A DNA stretch of 64,000 bases from Rugalucina vietnamica. Lineage: Eukaryota; Mollusca; Bivalvia; Lucinida; Lucinidae. Of this stretch, positions 12,184-22,746 are shown one piece after another. The notes beneath the pieces were generated by a model. The model was not told the origin of the DNA. It ran no database searches and worked only from the letters and a program-made list of their open reading frames with translations. The stretch lies in assembly GCA_964017185.1 (NCBI GenBank), contig OZ024871.1, positions 28,930,488 through 28,994,487 on the forward strand, read 5' to 3'. Position 1 is the first letter of the stretch. The number at the start of each line of letters is the position of its first letter. The position numbers and the translations under genes were made by a program.

Positions 12184-12417
12184 GAGCCTGTGCATGAGAA
12201 AACCAACAATTTGGGTTCCGTCCAGGTCTGACACAAACCGGCCTGTTCAGTCACAGAAGATGGTTAGAGGCTGGAAATTTTGGATTTAGAAAGAAGAGGA
12301 CTTGTACTATCCATGTAGCGAAAACAAAGGCGCTGATCAGCTTCGCGGTTACCGCGAAGCTGATCTGCGCCTTTGTTTTCGCCTATGCAGATTGTTGGTT
12401 TTCCCATGCGGCGGCTC
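12184..12417. mobile_element. TIR element of the GAGCC family (MITE B), unit 1 only
   Basis: A 234-bp element with TIRs like MITE A (left GAGCCTGTGCATGAG, right ...CATGCGGCGGCTC) and ATTT target duplication at 12,180-12,183 and 12,418-12,421. The unit 2 empty site near 41,826 has one ATTT. The core is a 65-nt near-perfect palindrome (12,318-12,382) centred on TTCGCGGTTACCGCGAA. Confidence 0.85.
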
Positions 12418-12464
12418 ATTTATAAGTGCAATGCCAAGAAGTGCAACTGTTGCAAACATTTATG

Positions 12465-12832
12465 CTCTAATAGGTTATAACTTGAATGCTATGCGACAGT
12501 CTGCATGCTTAGTTTTAAGTCGATTTAAGCCCCCAGTATTTTTATATTACTGATCGTTCCAAGGCGATACTTCTGTTGTGGTTCCATTTGTTTTATGTTT
12601 TGGAGTCGATATTTTGTGCTGTTTGAACCTTATGTACGTTTCATAGTTTCGTTTGGGTTCGGGCAGCTGAGTGGCCGCCCATTGCAAAATAGCTGCTCAC
12701 TCAGCTTACGATATGTTTTCTAAGTGTAAGTTCCTAATTGTCAATTTAGTTTTTCCCACCTTGGTTTTTGGAGTAGGAATTTCTTTCTGCTTGCGCCTTT
12801 TCCTGATCGTTGCCTACTTGTACCTTTTTAGC
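12465..12832 (+). repeat. Divergent RT-element 3' end with internal gap
   Basis: Begins with sequence matching the RT C-terminus (reading GYNLNAMRQSACLV). It then jumps directly into the distal 3' tail (AAGCCCCCAGTATT) and ends TTGCCTACTTGTACCTTTT. The full element has the rest of the RT end and about 300 bp of tail in between. The unit 2 copy is at 41,975-42,352. Confidence 0.65.
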
Positions 12833-12852
12833 TTTCACTGGACGATTAGGCT

Positions 12853-12884
<32 letters not shown>

Positions 12885-15114
12885 TTTTTTTGTTTGTTTG
12901 TGGAGCCCAAAGGGTTTTAATGAGGGTTGGGGTCATTGTACGAATCAAGTGTGGTCAATTACGCTAAAGAAGGTAAGACTACCCTTTAATACGTTACATG
13001 CATCTGTACATCTGTTCGAAAAGAAGTTTAGGAGTTTTTTTTTTCTTGCAATTGGTAACGATGAACCTCAAATAACGAACGGATATGGAAGGCAACCTTG
13101 TCTCAATTAGAAACACAATTTCGAGGCAAATACTCAATTGAGCTTCATGTTTACTCACACAATGTGTCTGCCTAGTCAAACTTGTGCATAGGAACGCTAC
13201 CTAACATTTTGTAGATACTGAGGATACATCACAAAGATAATTCTAGCCTTAATTTGAACAAAAGGTTGTCGGTGCGAGATTGCAAGTTACAATGGCAACC
13301 ACGTAAAATACCACCCATATTTCATTTCAAGTAAAAATAGAGGGCCCAAAAATGATAAAGTCAAAAATAATATCCCAACGAAGGTGGAAAAGAACAATAC
13401 ATTAAAGAAAAAGGTACAAGTAGGCAACGGTCAGGAAAAGGCGCAGTCAGAGTGAACTAAATTAACAAACATAATACCATGAAAACATAAAAATTTAACA
13501 ACATGCATCCATTTTACATTTCAAAATGGAGTCTGTATAACGCAATAACAAACAACACACATGCCAAATATTTAATTTAAGAAAAACTAAGGGAAAACAT
13601 AAACATGGAAACATCATGATTTTGAATACATTTTATAATAACTAAGGTCACATAAACACTTTTTTATTCGTTTACAGGGAAGTACATTTTAAATCAATTT
13701 CTAAGAATTAGGAGAGTTTCAGTTATGTGTTTTGAATATTCAACTAATCTCGATCCTCAATTGTCAGATACATTGTCAGGTCTGTTACAATAAGGTACAT
13801 GTTATGTCCCCAAACATTCAGATAGAGGAGTTAATTTGACTTTTCCTGGACTCAAAGCGCATCAACTGTCAAGAAGCAGAAACAACGTAACACATATACA
13901 CATTAATCATCCAATAGATAAGACGTATTGTATCTTATGAATGACAATGGAGCTTTTTTTCCCTTCAACAGTTTCAACCAAATAGACAAGAATCTTGTTT
14001 GATAAGTTTAGATTCGAAAAAAAAAAATACAAATTAAAGTTGATCGTAAGTTTATAATTGTACAGACAGAATAATGGTATACCGTTTTGAATCTTGTGTA
14101 ATTTTGTATCAGAAAAACAACCATTATGTGCAATTCCAATATAGAACATACACAGAATGAAACAGCATTTCAAATATTTTTTCATCACCTTTTTACATGC
14201 ACGAGTATGTTCACACTGTCGTATAGTTTAGGAAATTAAAGCTCTGAGAACATGAATTAGCATGAATAAGCATATTTTTTCGGATGCCAATTCGATCCTC
14301 AAATTACTTAATGCTTTAATTGTGTTTGTCTCGTTATTTTATAAATAATAGTCTACAAAACAGATCTGATATTTCTTGCTTGGTTTACGACAGAATCATT
14401 AAATGTAATCAATCGTAGGAGCCCTTTCATTACAAGCAATAAAGGTATGTAGACGGGATAATATATTTCGCCCGATTTAGAAACTTTCATCATTTATATA
14501 ACAGACCACTAGAAAATATTTTTGAATGACAGCTGTAAAGCATTGTAAAGTACGACAAAACACCCATGCTCAAATTGTCCGATGAATTTAATAACACAAA
14601 TGGTAAAATACTACAAAAAGAGAGTTTAATTGGTGCTAACCCAGAAAGAGAGACTGCTAACGTCTCCCATTTTTATCGTAGTATATCTACTCCGTCACTT
14701 TTGCGTTTCGTCATTCCGCTGGTGTCAACATGAAAATATCATTTTTAAGAATCTGTTGAAAATATATGCGATTTAAGGCTTTCTTTTATATTTTAGTTTA
14801 TACTGAGTAAGAATAACCATCATTCGCCGCAGTAAGCATGAAATTTTAGTGCATGAATGCTTAAAAACTTTCAAAACATCGAAAACAAAATTGTACAGTC
14901 TCATCAAAATTGTCCGGTTTTGTCGTAAAGTCCCCCGATGCCGAAACTGGACAATTCTGACGAAACCGTACATGGATAGTTTTCGTTCTTATAAGATTTT
15001 TAGTGTACAAATCTTTAAAAATTTCGGATTTTTGCAGAAACTTTTTTAGGTCAGGCTCCATCACTAACGTACTTAATTTCTTAAATTTGGAAAGTTTGCG
15101 TTTTGTCTACTGTA
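12833..15114. other. Non-coding block M3 with poly-T run
   Basis: A poly-T tract lies at about 12,854-12,882. 12,950-13,300 relates to M1 near 3,150-3,700, and 13,730-14,200 relates to M1 5,860-6,340. A short RT-tail piece lies at 13,411-13,470. 14,890-14,973 forms an imperfect hairpin (AATTGTCCGGTTT against AAACTGGACAATT). No gene seen. Confidence 0.5.
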
Positions 15115-15458
15115 ATGCCTAGGTCACACAAGAGCTTAGGTACGCTGCGGACGCTGCGGATAGGGCTCCCGTATCTGTCCGCCTTATCCGTTTCTAGTCG
15201 TATCTTATCCGTAATGTCCGTACCTGTGCGTATATTATTCATAGGAAGATCCGCGGCCAAGTTTTGATAAGACAAAAAAAAAAAACAGACACGAATAAAA
15301 TCCGTAATAGTATTCGAATCTGTCCGTATCCAACCGGTATCAAAACCGTATCTATTCCGTAACTAAATGTATCTTTATGCAAGCAGATCGATACTGTTTC
15401 AATTTGCTGTTTCGTTCTGTTACGGCCATTGTCGGCGTACAGTTATGTAATCACAGTA

Positions 15459-15710
15459 AATAAAAATTAGATCCTTTAAGAACAGTGAACATAGTAGTGA
15501 GAAAGGGGATGGGCCATACCACGGTTTCGGCTACTTAAGCCTCTTCAGTGACCTATAGATTTGGCAACATTGAGCCAAAGGGAATTACAGTAATTTTGCA
15601 ACTTTCAACAGGGTAGTCAATACAAAGACTAGTATAATTCAAATGGGGCCAAATATATTAAACGTTGGTTAGAAAATGAATCTATTATAATCTGCTGACT
15701 TCTCAGTAAA
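15459..15710 (+). repeat. R3 interspersed repeat insertion, unit 1 only
   Basis: About 250 bp absent from unit 2 at 45,149. CAGTAAA is repeated at both sides (15,453 and 15,704), suggesting a 7-bp target duplication. Contains AAGCCTCTTCAGTGACC and GCAACTTTCAACAGGGTAGT, shared with copies at 5,268, 38,755 and 58,480. Class unknown. Confidence 0.6.
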
Positions 15711-15929
15711 CCGCTTAATCGTTGAATCGTGCTCACAAATATACACATACTTTCAATACGTTCCTTTCGCGAGTAAGGAAAGTATGGATTCATCAGAAGA
15801 AGGATATGTTGCATTGATTTTATTAGCTGCGTATTTTCTATACCTAAGAAAAAATAGGGGAACACACAAACAAGCAATTACACAAATATGGCTAAAATTA
15901 TAGTATTTTAGAAATCAATCGTTGCTTTA

Positions 15930-16215
15930 CGATTATCAATCGATTGATCAATCACTCGATCGATCAATCAAGAGATCAACAAATCGAGCGATCAATTACT
16001 CGATCGATCGCCATCGATCGGTCACTTGATCTATCAATGACTATATCGATCGTTATCGATCACTCGTTCGATCGATCAATCAATTACTCGATCAGTCTAA
16101 AGATCAATCGATCGATCATCGATCAATCCCTCGATCGATTGACCGAGAAATAGGTCGCGATCGAGCAAATTATCGACCGACTGACCGATCGATCGATCAA
16201 TCAATCAATCAATAA
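15930..16215. repeat. GATC/CAAT-rich tetranucleotide satellite
   Basis: Degenerate arrays of GATC, ATCGATCG and GATCAATC over about 280 bp. A matching but rearranged array sits at 45,360-45,560 at the corresponding place in unit 2, so it was part of the host TIR element before duplication. Confidence 0.85.
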
Positions 16216-16719
16216 AGCATGTTATGTTCTATATTTTTTTCACGTGCTGATGCAGAGCCGATGCTTGGTTGTGGACCTCGATGCGTTCGATTACGGAGTA
16301 GATACGGTTGAGATGCGGAAAGATTCTAATAAATGCCGTCATTACATGTCATTACGTATCATAACGGATGTTTCGTCCGTGTCGAATTTTTGACTGTTTT
16401 CAAAATTCGGGCGCTGATGTTACGGACCCTGTAGATACAACACGTACATCCACGGTCATATACGGATAATATACGAATTGTTACAGATATAACGGATAGA
16501 TATGGAAGACTAGTCCGCAGCGTCCGTCGCATCCGTCGCATCCGTATGTGTTACTTCGACTGTACTTTGACAATACGAGGTGTGATCAAAAAGTTCTAAG
16601 CCTGATACACTTCAAAGCCTTCCATAAGACAAAATCCTTGTTCAGTCTGTCATTTTATTTAATTGAAAGTCATCTGGAGAGTAAAAAGCATTTGGTCACG
16701 CTTGATTAATTTGTACGAC

Positions 16720-17340
16720 TGTATTGAGAGAGAACAGTGCGTCAAAGTTGAAGTGAGAGCGGTGATAAAATATCTTTGTAAGAAGGGAATGACTCCCAAG
16801 GAAATTTACGAAGACTTCATGAAAACACTTGGGAATTAGTCTCCTTCTTATAGCACGGTGAACAAAATGGGCTGCAGATTTTAAGCGGGTGCGAGAGAGC
16901 ATTGAGGATGATAAAAGGTCAGGCCGCCCCAAAGATGCCACCACTGATGAAAATGTAGAGATCGTGCACAACCTGGTTATGTGTGACAAGAGGCGAGACT
17001 TTCAAAGTATAGCCATCGAAGTGGGCATAAGTTTTGGGGCAGGTCTTTGGGGCAGTGCAAACAATTTTAACGGATATCTTGGGTATGTCCAAGGTCTCGG
17101 CAAGATCGGCACCGAGAATGTTGACTGATGACCAAAAACGATGTCGGCTCGATATTTCTAAGTATCTCCTGTCTCGACATGAAGATGATCCCGGTGATTT
17201 TATTGACCGAGATGTAACCCAAGATGAGACATGGGTTCATCAATTTGACCCAGAGTCGAAAATGCAAAGCATGCGATGCAAGCATCATGGCTCACCCCTC
17301 CCAATAAGTTTAAGAGAGCTTCTTCGGCAGGGAAGGTGAT
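16720..17340 (+). pseudogene. Mariner transposase, N-terminal part
   Basis: Translation in pieces shows the helix-turn-helix region (KYLCKKGMTPKEIYEDF, then STVNKWAADFK), the GRPKDATTDENVEIVHNLV stretch, and the first catalytic Asp in TQDETWVHQFDP. This is followed by KHHGSPLP and, one frame over, KFKRASSAGKV. Lesions: no clear start codon, an in-frame TAG near 16,840, an extra base near 16,866, disruption near 17,040 and a one-base shift near 17,311. The coding then stops at the Gypsy insertion (GTGAT, 17,336-17,340). Family role: cut-and-paste transposition at TA sites. Confidence 0.85.
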
Positions 17341-17587
17341 TGTTTGATTTGCTGGTTGTATAGTGCTCACTTATAACAAAACGTTGTAAGTAGCTAGACA
17401 CAAATTGTGGCTATGAAGACAACACTATGAAAACGTGCGTATGTTTCTGAATCTATTTCATGACTGCCCGGTAGCATGCTTAAGAGAGAGAGAGAGCGGA
17501 TGGTAGAGCATGCGCAGTAGAGGTAGCAAGGAATTAGTCAGATATAGGTTGATAGATTTAGAGCACATAAAAGTACATAATACAACA
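17341..17587 (-). repeat. Ty3/Gypsy 3' LTR
   Basis: 247 bp read on the minus strand from TGTTGTATTATG (next to the polypurine tract at 17,588-17,596) to ...AAATCAAACA at the mariner junction. It includes a short GA-rich run (17,484-17,500) and the common GCATGCGCAGT motif. The 220 bp between tract and integrase stop (17,597-17,817) is non-coding. Confidence 0.75.
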
Positions 17588-17817
17588 TCCCCTTTGTTTT
17601 GAAAAATTAAACATTTAGCTAATGCACAAAATCGCATACATGTGCAATTAAGCATTGTAGCGTATACGAATCAGCTGTTTTCTGTTTACTATTAGTGACT
17701 CAGTTCTTTAAGAAATACTACGAATGTACTTTCCAAAGTTCATTGACTAGAAAAATGTAAACTTTCCATCCACATGTATAAGCATCAGTTTCAGGTTTCA
17801 TAACAGTTACAGTTACA

Positions 17818-19290
17818 TTATTTTACCCAATCATTTCCAATGTACTTTTGATTCGGCCTCACCTCCCGACCTGATCTAGTTTTCAAACATGTAGGCGGCT
17901 GCTCCGGAACTTTGGCCGGGGATTTGATTGCAACATTTTGAGGTTCTGGTGGGTTGTCAGAAAATGAAACTTGTGACCTTGTATGAGGTTTTTCTACAGA
18001 GGGCTGCGGGGGCAGTTCGGGAAGCTTAATAGTTTGTGAAGGTGTTTTATTCAGGAACTTACGGTTGCGGCGGTAAACTGCACCTTGAGGTGTCTGCACG
18101 TTGTATGAATGCTCATTATGTTGGGACAACACCTTTGCAGGTTCCCAGAGCTTATCTCTTTGCACGTGCACGGATTCACCTATACTGAGCGGTGGTAATT
18201 TCCGAGTCGTTCTGTCAAAATGCTCCCTTGATTTAGTTTGCGACTCTATCATTTTTTTCCGAACCGCGTCCTTGTTGATTACCTTAGGTTCAAGCTGTTC
18301 GTTTGTTGACGGTAGCACTGACCTAAGTCGTCTGCAGAACATTAACTGAGCGGGTGTCAAGTCACCACAGGACTTCAACGGTGAGTTGCGGTATTGCAAT
18401 AATGGCAAGTATGGATCTCGATCATCATCCTTTGCTTTTTGCAAAATACGTTTCGCGACCTTCACATACACCTCGGCGAGCCCATTTGAGCTGGCATGGG
18501 TGGGACTTGAAATCTCATGGGTTATTCCCCATTCCTTACAGAACTGTTCAAACTGTTCGGATGAGTAATACGATCCCCCATCAGTTTTTAGCATTTCAGG
18601 TATCCCAAACCTTCCAAAGTGTACCTTAAGCTTGCGAATTATGGTAATGCTCTTTGTGTTCGGCAAATGATCAATTTCAAAGTACCTGCTGTATGCATCA
18701 ACAAGGACCATGTATTCTTGATTGTTCCATGTAAACACATCTGATGACAGATATTGCCAGGGTCTTTCCGGTATATCATGCGAATGCAATGGTTCATTTG
18801 GGTTTGAATCTCTATATTTGTGACAAATTGTACATCCTAGCACGTAGTCGGTTATCTGCTTTGACATCAGCGGCCAAAACATTATGTCACGAGCGCGTCC
18901 GACGGATTTTTCGACACCGAAATGACCAATGTGCACGGCTTTTATCATTTCTTCACGCATAGAAGCTGGAATTATCAATTTCTGACCTTTGAAAACGATG
19001 TCATTGGCGCAAGACAATTCGTCCCTATGGTTCCAGTATTCGATAACTGACTTTGGACAGTTCTGTCTCAACTCAGGCCATCCAGAATTGATAACTTTGA
19101 CCAATTCTTGCATTTGCGCATCGCAGCGTGTCGCGTCCTGTATTTGCTTTATTTTCATGTCACTGATTGGTAATGACCGAATTACCGTGTGCACATGCGC
19201 GTCAAGTCCTTCTATAAGATCTGGGAATGTCTCACTGACATAATTACGGGACAGGGCGTCTCCTAACGGAATTTCTTTCCCACGTATGTG
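17818..19290 (-). pseudogene. Ty3/Gypsy integrase region of pol
   Basis: An open frame of about 458 codons ends at 17,818. Its upstream extension carries GKEIPLGDALSRN, the usual linker after RNase H. Domains in order: HHCC zinc-binding region (HIGHFGVEKSVGRARDI, then CTIC), DDE core with Asp in SSDVFTW, Asp in KTDGGSYYS and Glu in SNGLAEVYVK, then a C-terminal VHVQRDKLWEPAKV...YRRNRKFL segment. All three acidic residues are present. It catalyses insertion of element cDNA in the family. It is separated from RT/RNase H by one frameshift near 19,290, so no full polyprotein can be made. Confidence 0.88.
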
Positions 19291-20739
19291 AATAACCTAA
19301 GTCATATTGCTGGAGTTGTAACATGAGTCGCTGTAGCCTTGGCGGCGCACTACAAAGGGGCTTTTTCATGATAGACTCAATTGGCTTGCAGTCTGATTCT
19401 ACAACGGTGCGACGTCCGTAGATGTAATTCTTAAAGTGAGTACACCCAAATAGGATCGCTAGCATCTCCTTTTCTATTTGAGCATAACCTGTCTCGGTGG
19501 GCGTCAATGCTTTAGATGCATACGCAATAGGTTTACCATCCTGCATGCAGCAGGCTCCTAAACCCTTAGATGATGAGTCAACCTGAAGTCGTACTGGTTT
19601 GCTTCGATCGTAATAGCTGAGAACAGGTGTTTGCGTCAGCGCTGTTTTCACCTTGTGAAATGCATCAGCATGCTCGCTTTGCCAAATAAATTCGACATCT
19701 TTATGCAGCAACGCTCTCAAAGGGCTTGTGATCTCAGACAGGTTTCTCTGAAACTTTGTAAGGTAAGTAATCATGCCAAGCAGGGTTTCTAATTCGGCGC
19801 GGCATGTCGGGTTCGGCATGTTTAAAATGGCGGTGATTTTCGCCGGATCAGCAACCAATCCCGAGGAAGAAATAACGTGACCGAAATACTTGACTTCTGT
19901 CAAGCCTATCTGGCATTTATCTGGGTTAAACCGCAATCCGTTTTCCCGGGATTTTTCCAGAACTTTAGCTAAATTTCGGTCATGCTCCACACGCGTGCTT
20001 CCAAAAACTAGGATGTCATCGCAAATCGATGTGACGCCTGGCATTTGCTCGAAAATTTCATCAATTTTGCGCTGAAAAATATCCTGCGCACTGCGGATTC
20101 CCATTGCTAATCTAAGGTAACGGTAACGTCCAAAAGGCGTATTGAAAGTGGTCAACAGTGATGACGGCCTGTCTAACTGAATGGACCAATAGCCTTTTGT
20201 TGCATCAAGTACACTAAAGTACTTCGCCCCGTGCAATTGTGACGTAATGTCATCAATTGTACGCATCGGATAATAAGGCCTTTTGATATTGTCATTCAGT
20301 GCTTTGGGGTCCAAACAGACCCGCAACTGGCCATTAGGCTTTTCAACACAGACCAGCGAGTTGACCCAACTGGTAGGTTCGGTCACTTTGCAAATAACCT
20401 GTTTTGCTTCCATCGATTCTAGTTCGGCTTTCAACTTATCCTGCAAGCCGAAAGGTACTTTTCGCGGGGGGCAGACTACAGGTACAGCGTCTTCCTAAAG
20501 GTGCAAAGAACATGTTCCCGGTAGCAGACCTATGCCTTCAAATAGGTCTTTATATTGCGAAAGGATGGCGGGTTTGTCCAGTGTGCCACTGGAATGATCA
20601 ACAGAATGGGTCAGCTGAATGAGACCAAGGTCAAGCGACGTTTTAAGGCTCAATAACGGCGGTGCAAAGCTTTCAACGACGTAAAATTCAGTGTTCACTG
20701 ACCTGCCTTTGTACATACAGTCTAATACAATTTTCCTCA
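19244..20739 (-). pseudogene. Ty3/Gypsy protease end, RT and RNase H region of pol
   Basis: 20,739-20,498 encodes the end of the aspartic protease region and linker (KIVLDCMYKGRSVNTEFYVV). It stops at a TAG near 20,495, then the RT frame continues from about 20,493 to 19,244. RT palm residues are seen in FSVLDATKGYWSI (first Asp) and SICDDILVFG, where the usual Y/V-x-DD is ICDD. RNase H shows QVDSSSKGLGACC and ALTPTETGYAQIEKE. The usual FGI.SAPE motif reads AMGIRSAQD. The frame breaks at about 19,290. Truncated upstream exactly at the mariner junction, so no gag or complete protease. Confidence 0.88.
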
Positions 20740-21147
20740 GTGATGGCCTCAGTCTTTTGGGATAGTCAGGGAGTAATCATGATTGATTATCATCAACAAG
20801 GTCGCACAATAAATGGTGCATATAATGCAGCGCAATTGAGGCGCCTGCGCCAGGAAATCGCAAGAAAGAGGAGTGGAAAATTAACTCGATGTGTTCTGCT
20901 CTTGCAGGACAATGCGACTGCCAACACGTCGCAAGTTGTCATGACTGCTGCTACAGAATGCGAATTCGAAGTCCTACCTTATCCCCCTTGTTCTCCTGAT
21001 ATTGCCCCTTCTGACTTCTATCTGCTCCCAAAATTGAAATCCAACCTTCGTGGAACACAGTTTGGAAGTAAAGAAGGCGTCATAGCAGCAGTGAACGATA
21101 ATTTGGAGGACCCGGAAAATGACTTGTATTGGGAAATAATAAGCTAG
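20740..21147 (+). pseudogene. Mariner transposase, C-terminal part
   Basis: It resumes at the second GTGAT with ASVFWDSQGVIMIDY. The second catalytic Asp is in LLLQDNATANTSQ and the third in SPDIAPSDFYLL. Thirty-four residues separate them, the DD34D spacing of mariner. The frame stays open to the stop near 21,147. The reading frame joins exactly to the part ending at 17,340 if one GTGAT is removed, so the Gypsy insertion was clean. Already non-functional through lesions in the first part. Confidence 0.88.
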
Positions 21148-21474
21148 GTCGAACAGAGAGTGACTACGTACATTGCCTTGAAGGGGGATTATATTGAAAA
21201 GTAATCACCAGAATTTCATTCCCTTGTAATCACAAGCACTTGAGGCTTAGACTTTTCTGATTACACCTCGGACACAGCGGTTGCTAACATCACATTGCAC
21301 CGTTTTATACGCAAAAGAGCGCAAAAAATGCGTATCTGAAGGAGCTATCCGTATGTTAACGTAACAGATATTATCGAAATGTATGTAGACAAGTATCTTT
21401 ACGCATGCATCCGAATATATCCATAACTATCCCGTATGTAATGATAATACATAAATTCATTAGGTATACATATA

Positions 21475-22519
21475 CACTGAAAAAAAGTTATAAGAGGTCA
21501 CTTTTCAAACTCATTTTTTGTTTCTAAGCCATGTTCAAAATTGCACGATTTTTTGCCGAAAGACGTGTCTTTTAAGTAAGTAAAGTTCCAAAGTGTTAAG
21601 AAATAATTTTCTTTCACTAAAAGCGTTTTTGGAGTAAAAATGCAAAAATCAATGTTTTTAAATAAAAAATTGGATACAGCACACCATTTATTGAAATTAG
21701 GAACGGGTGTCATAAAAGGGGTTGTTACGGCTCGGGAAAACATCAAACATTCGAATTTTCTCTACTGGTAGAATTTTTATGCATTTTTAAGAATCACCAA
21801 TTTTGAGATTTTTTGGAAAATTCATAAATGTGCCTCTTAAACATGTTGATCCCTGTTAAATTCACTTGATGAGGCCTGGAAATGAGAGATATAACTCGAC
21901 TAAACTGTTTGAGACCATTTTTTCAAGGACCAACAGGTCAAGGCTGCCGCACACTTCCGGTTTCAATGCCAATTTTTAACGAACAAAATATCAAAATCTG
22001 TGGACGATTTTTTGAATTTTCAAAGTTTATCAGAGTCTAGTATTTGACCTAAATAATCGCTGAAAATTTCAATGCCATGCCGCTGATAATAACGCAACTG
22101 GAGAAGAACAAAGTTGGTATGCAAATTGCATACAAAAGCTGAATTCCTGTTATTCAGGTTGTGTCTTCTTGCATGTACAAAACAGACATGAAGATTCTTA
22201 TTGCAGCAACACTTTTGACTTAATTTTATCTTGCATCATGGCAGTCAGTAGCACTTTCAAATAAATTAAAATGTAAAAACACAACGTCATAATATGACAT
22301 TTAATTTGATGTTAATAAAGTGTGACTTTTTGAAATGAGGGTACCTTTACACATGCTTCGTCTGTGTGAGAAGTATCACGCATTTTGGAATGCAGAAACC
22401 TACAGAGCCACTGTTAGTCATTGGTTTATTCATATGATCATGAATTTTAATTGATCGTATTTTACTTGCTGAACTAGAAGAAAAAATATGAGGTGGCCTC
22501 TTATAACTTTTTTTCAGTG
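21475..22519. mobile_element. 1.05-kb TIR element with CACTG ends, unit 1 only
   Basis: The left end CACTGAAAAAAAGTTATAAG and the mirrored right end ...CTTATAACTTTTTTTCAGTG are near-perfect TIRs of about 24 bp. They are flanked by TATA on both sides (21,471-21,474 and 22,520-22,523), so the duplication is TA or TATA. No transposase frame. Probably a non-autonomous Tc1/mariner-type element. Confidence 0.8.
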
Positions 22520-22746
22520 TATATGAACTGGTATTAATTTAAGTCCATGACCCGGGTATTAAATATCATTTAATAGTCAAAAAAGACACACTGGACATTA
22601 TTGTTTTATTTTTCTAATCATTTGCTACCGGTTTCATCCATTTTGGAATTTTCAAGCTATGTTATTTATTACGATATCAGTGATATATTTTCCGGGGTCA
22701 ACGCGCGAAAATTAATATCAAAGAAGCGTTACGTTATTTTATAATT
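22520..22746. other. Short non-coding linker
   Basis: No match in unit 2, which instead has the right TIR of the 44,784 element and the TM3 exon of the GPCR. Unit 1 therefore lost those sequences here. Confidence 0.5.

Larger units (their letters stand above)
6961..12900. repeat. Internal tandem block M2
   Basis: Relative of M1 beginning at GGTATGTCGTACTAAACG. It contains AAGCAAAACAATGAGTCGG (7,213), CGCATCGATCAATTCA (7,786), AGAAGTTGTCGGTGACAGAT (8,292) and ATGTATTCAATACATTTGAT (11,389), in the same order as M1. It is inflated in unit 1 by elements at 7,298, 8,638 and 12,184. Boundaries approximate. Confidence 0.55.
17341..20739 (-). mobile_element. Ty3/Gypsy-type retrotransposon, 5'-truncated, nested in mariner
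   Basis: A 3.4-kb segment on the minus strand: partial protease, RT, RNase H, integrase, polypurine tract (AAAGGGGA) and one 3' LTR. gag and the 5' LTR are absent. The segment begins and ends TG...CA and is flanked by a 5-bp direct repeat, GTGAT. The domain order PR-RT-RH-IN is that of Ty3/Gypsy; the C-terminal YRRNR-type integrase tail suggests the Mag-like branch. Confidence 0.9.
16576..21270 (+). mobile_element. Mariner-type (DD34D) transposon interrupted by a Ty3/Gypsy copy
   Basis: TIRs CGAGGTGTGATC...AAGTTCTAAGCCT (from 16,576) and ...AGGCTTAGACTTTTCTGATTACACCTCG (to 21,270) match over about 28 bp. The left flank is TA; the right flank has decayed to GA. Unit 2 keeps the empty site with a single TA at 46,495. 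Minus the insert, the element is about 1.3 kb, normal for mariner. Its transposase gene is split and frameshifted. Confidence 0.9.
15115..21474. mobile_element. TIR element of the ATGCCTAGGTCACAC family, right end lost (unit 1)
   Basis: The left TIR (ATGCCTAGGTCACAC, then ACGCTGCGGAC) matches the left end of the intact 2.0-kb element at 44,784-46,783. The interior is dense in short TCCGTA/TACGGA motifs. In unit 1 it is expanded by an R3 repeat and by mariner plus Gypsy. Its right TIR is missing, replaced by the CACTG element and adjoining sequence. Confidence 0.7.

Noticed and set aside
15944..16153. Plus-strand frame of 69 codons rich in I, D, R and S
   Set aside because: It is a translation of the GATC satellite.
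20662..20739. Extension of the mariner C-terminal frame leftward to a start at 20,662
   Set aside because: Bases before 20,740 belong to the Gypsy element; the true mariner coding before this point is at 17,340.
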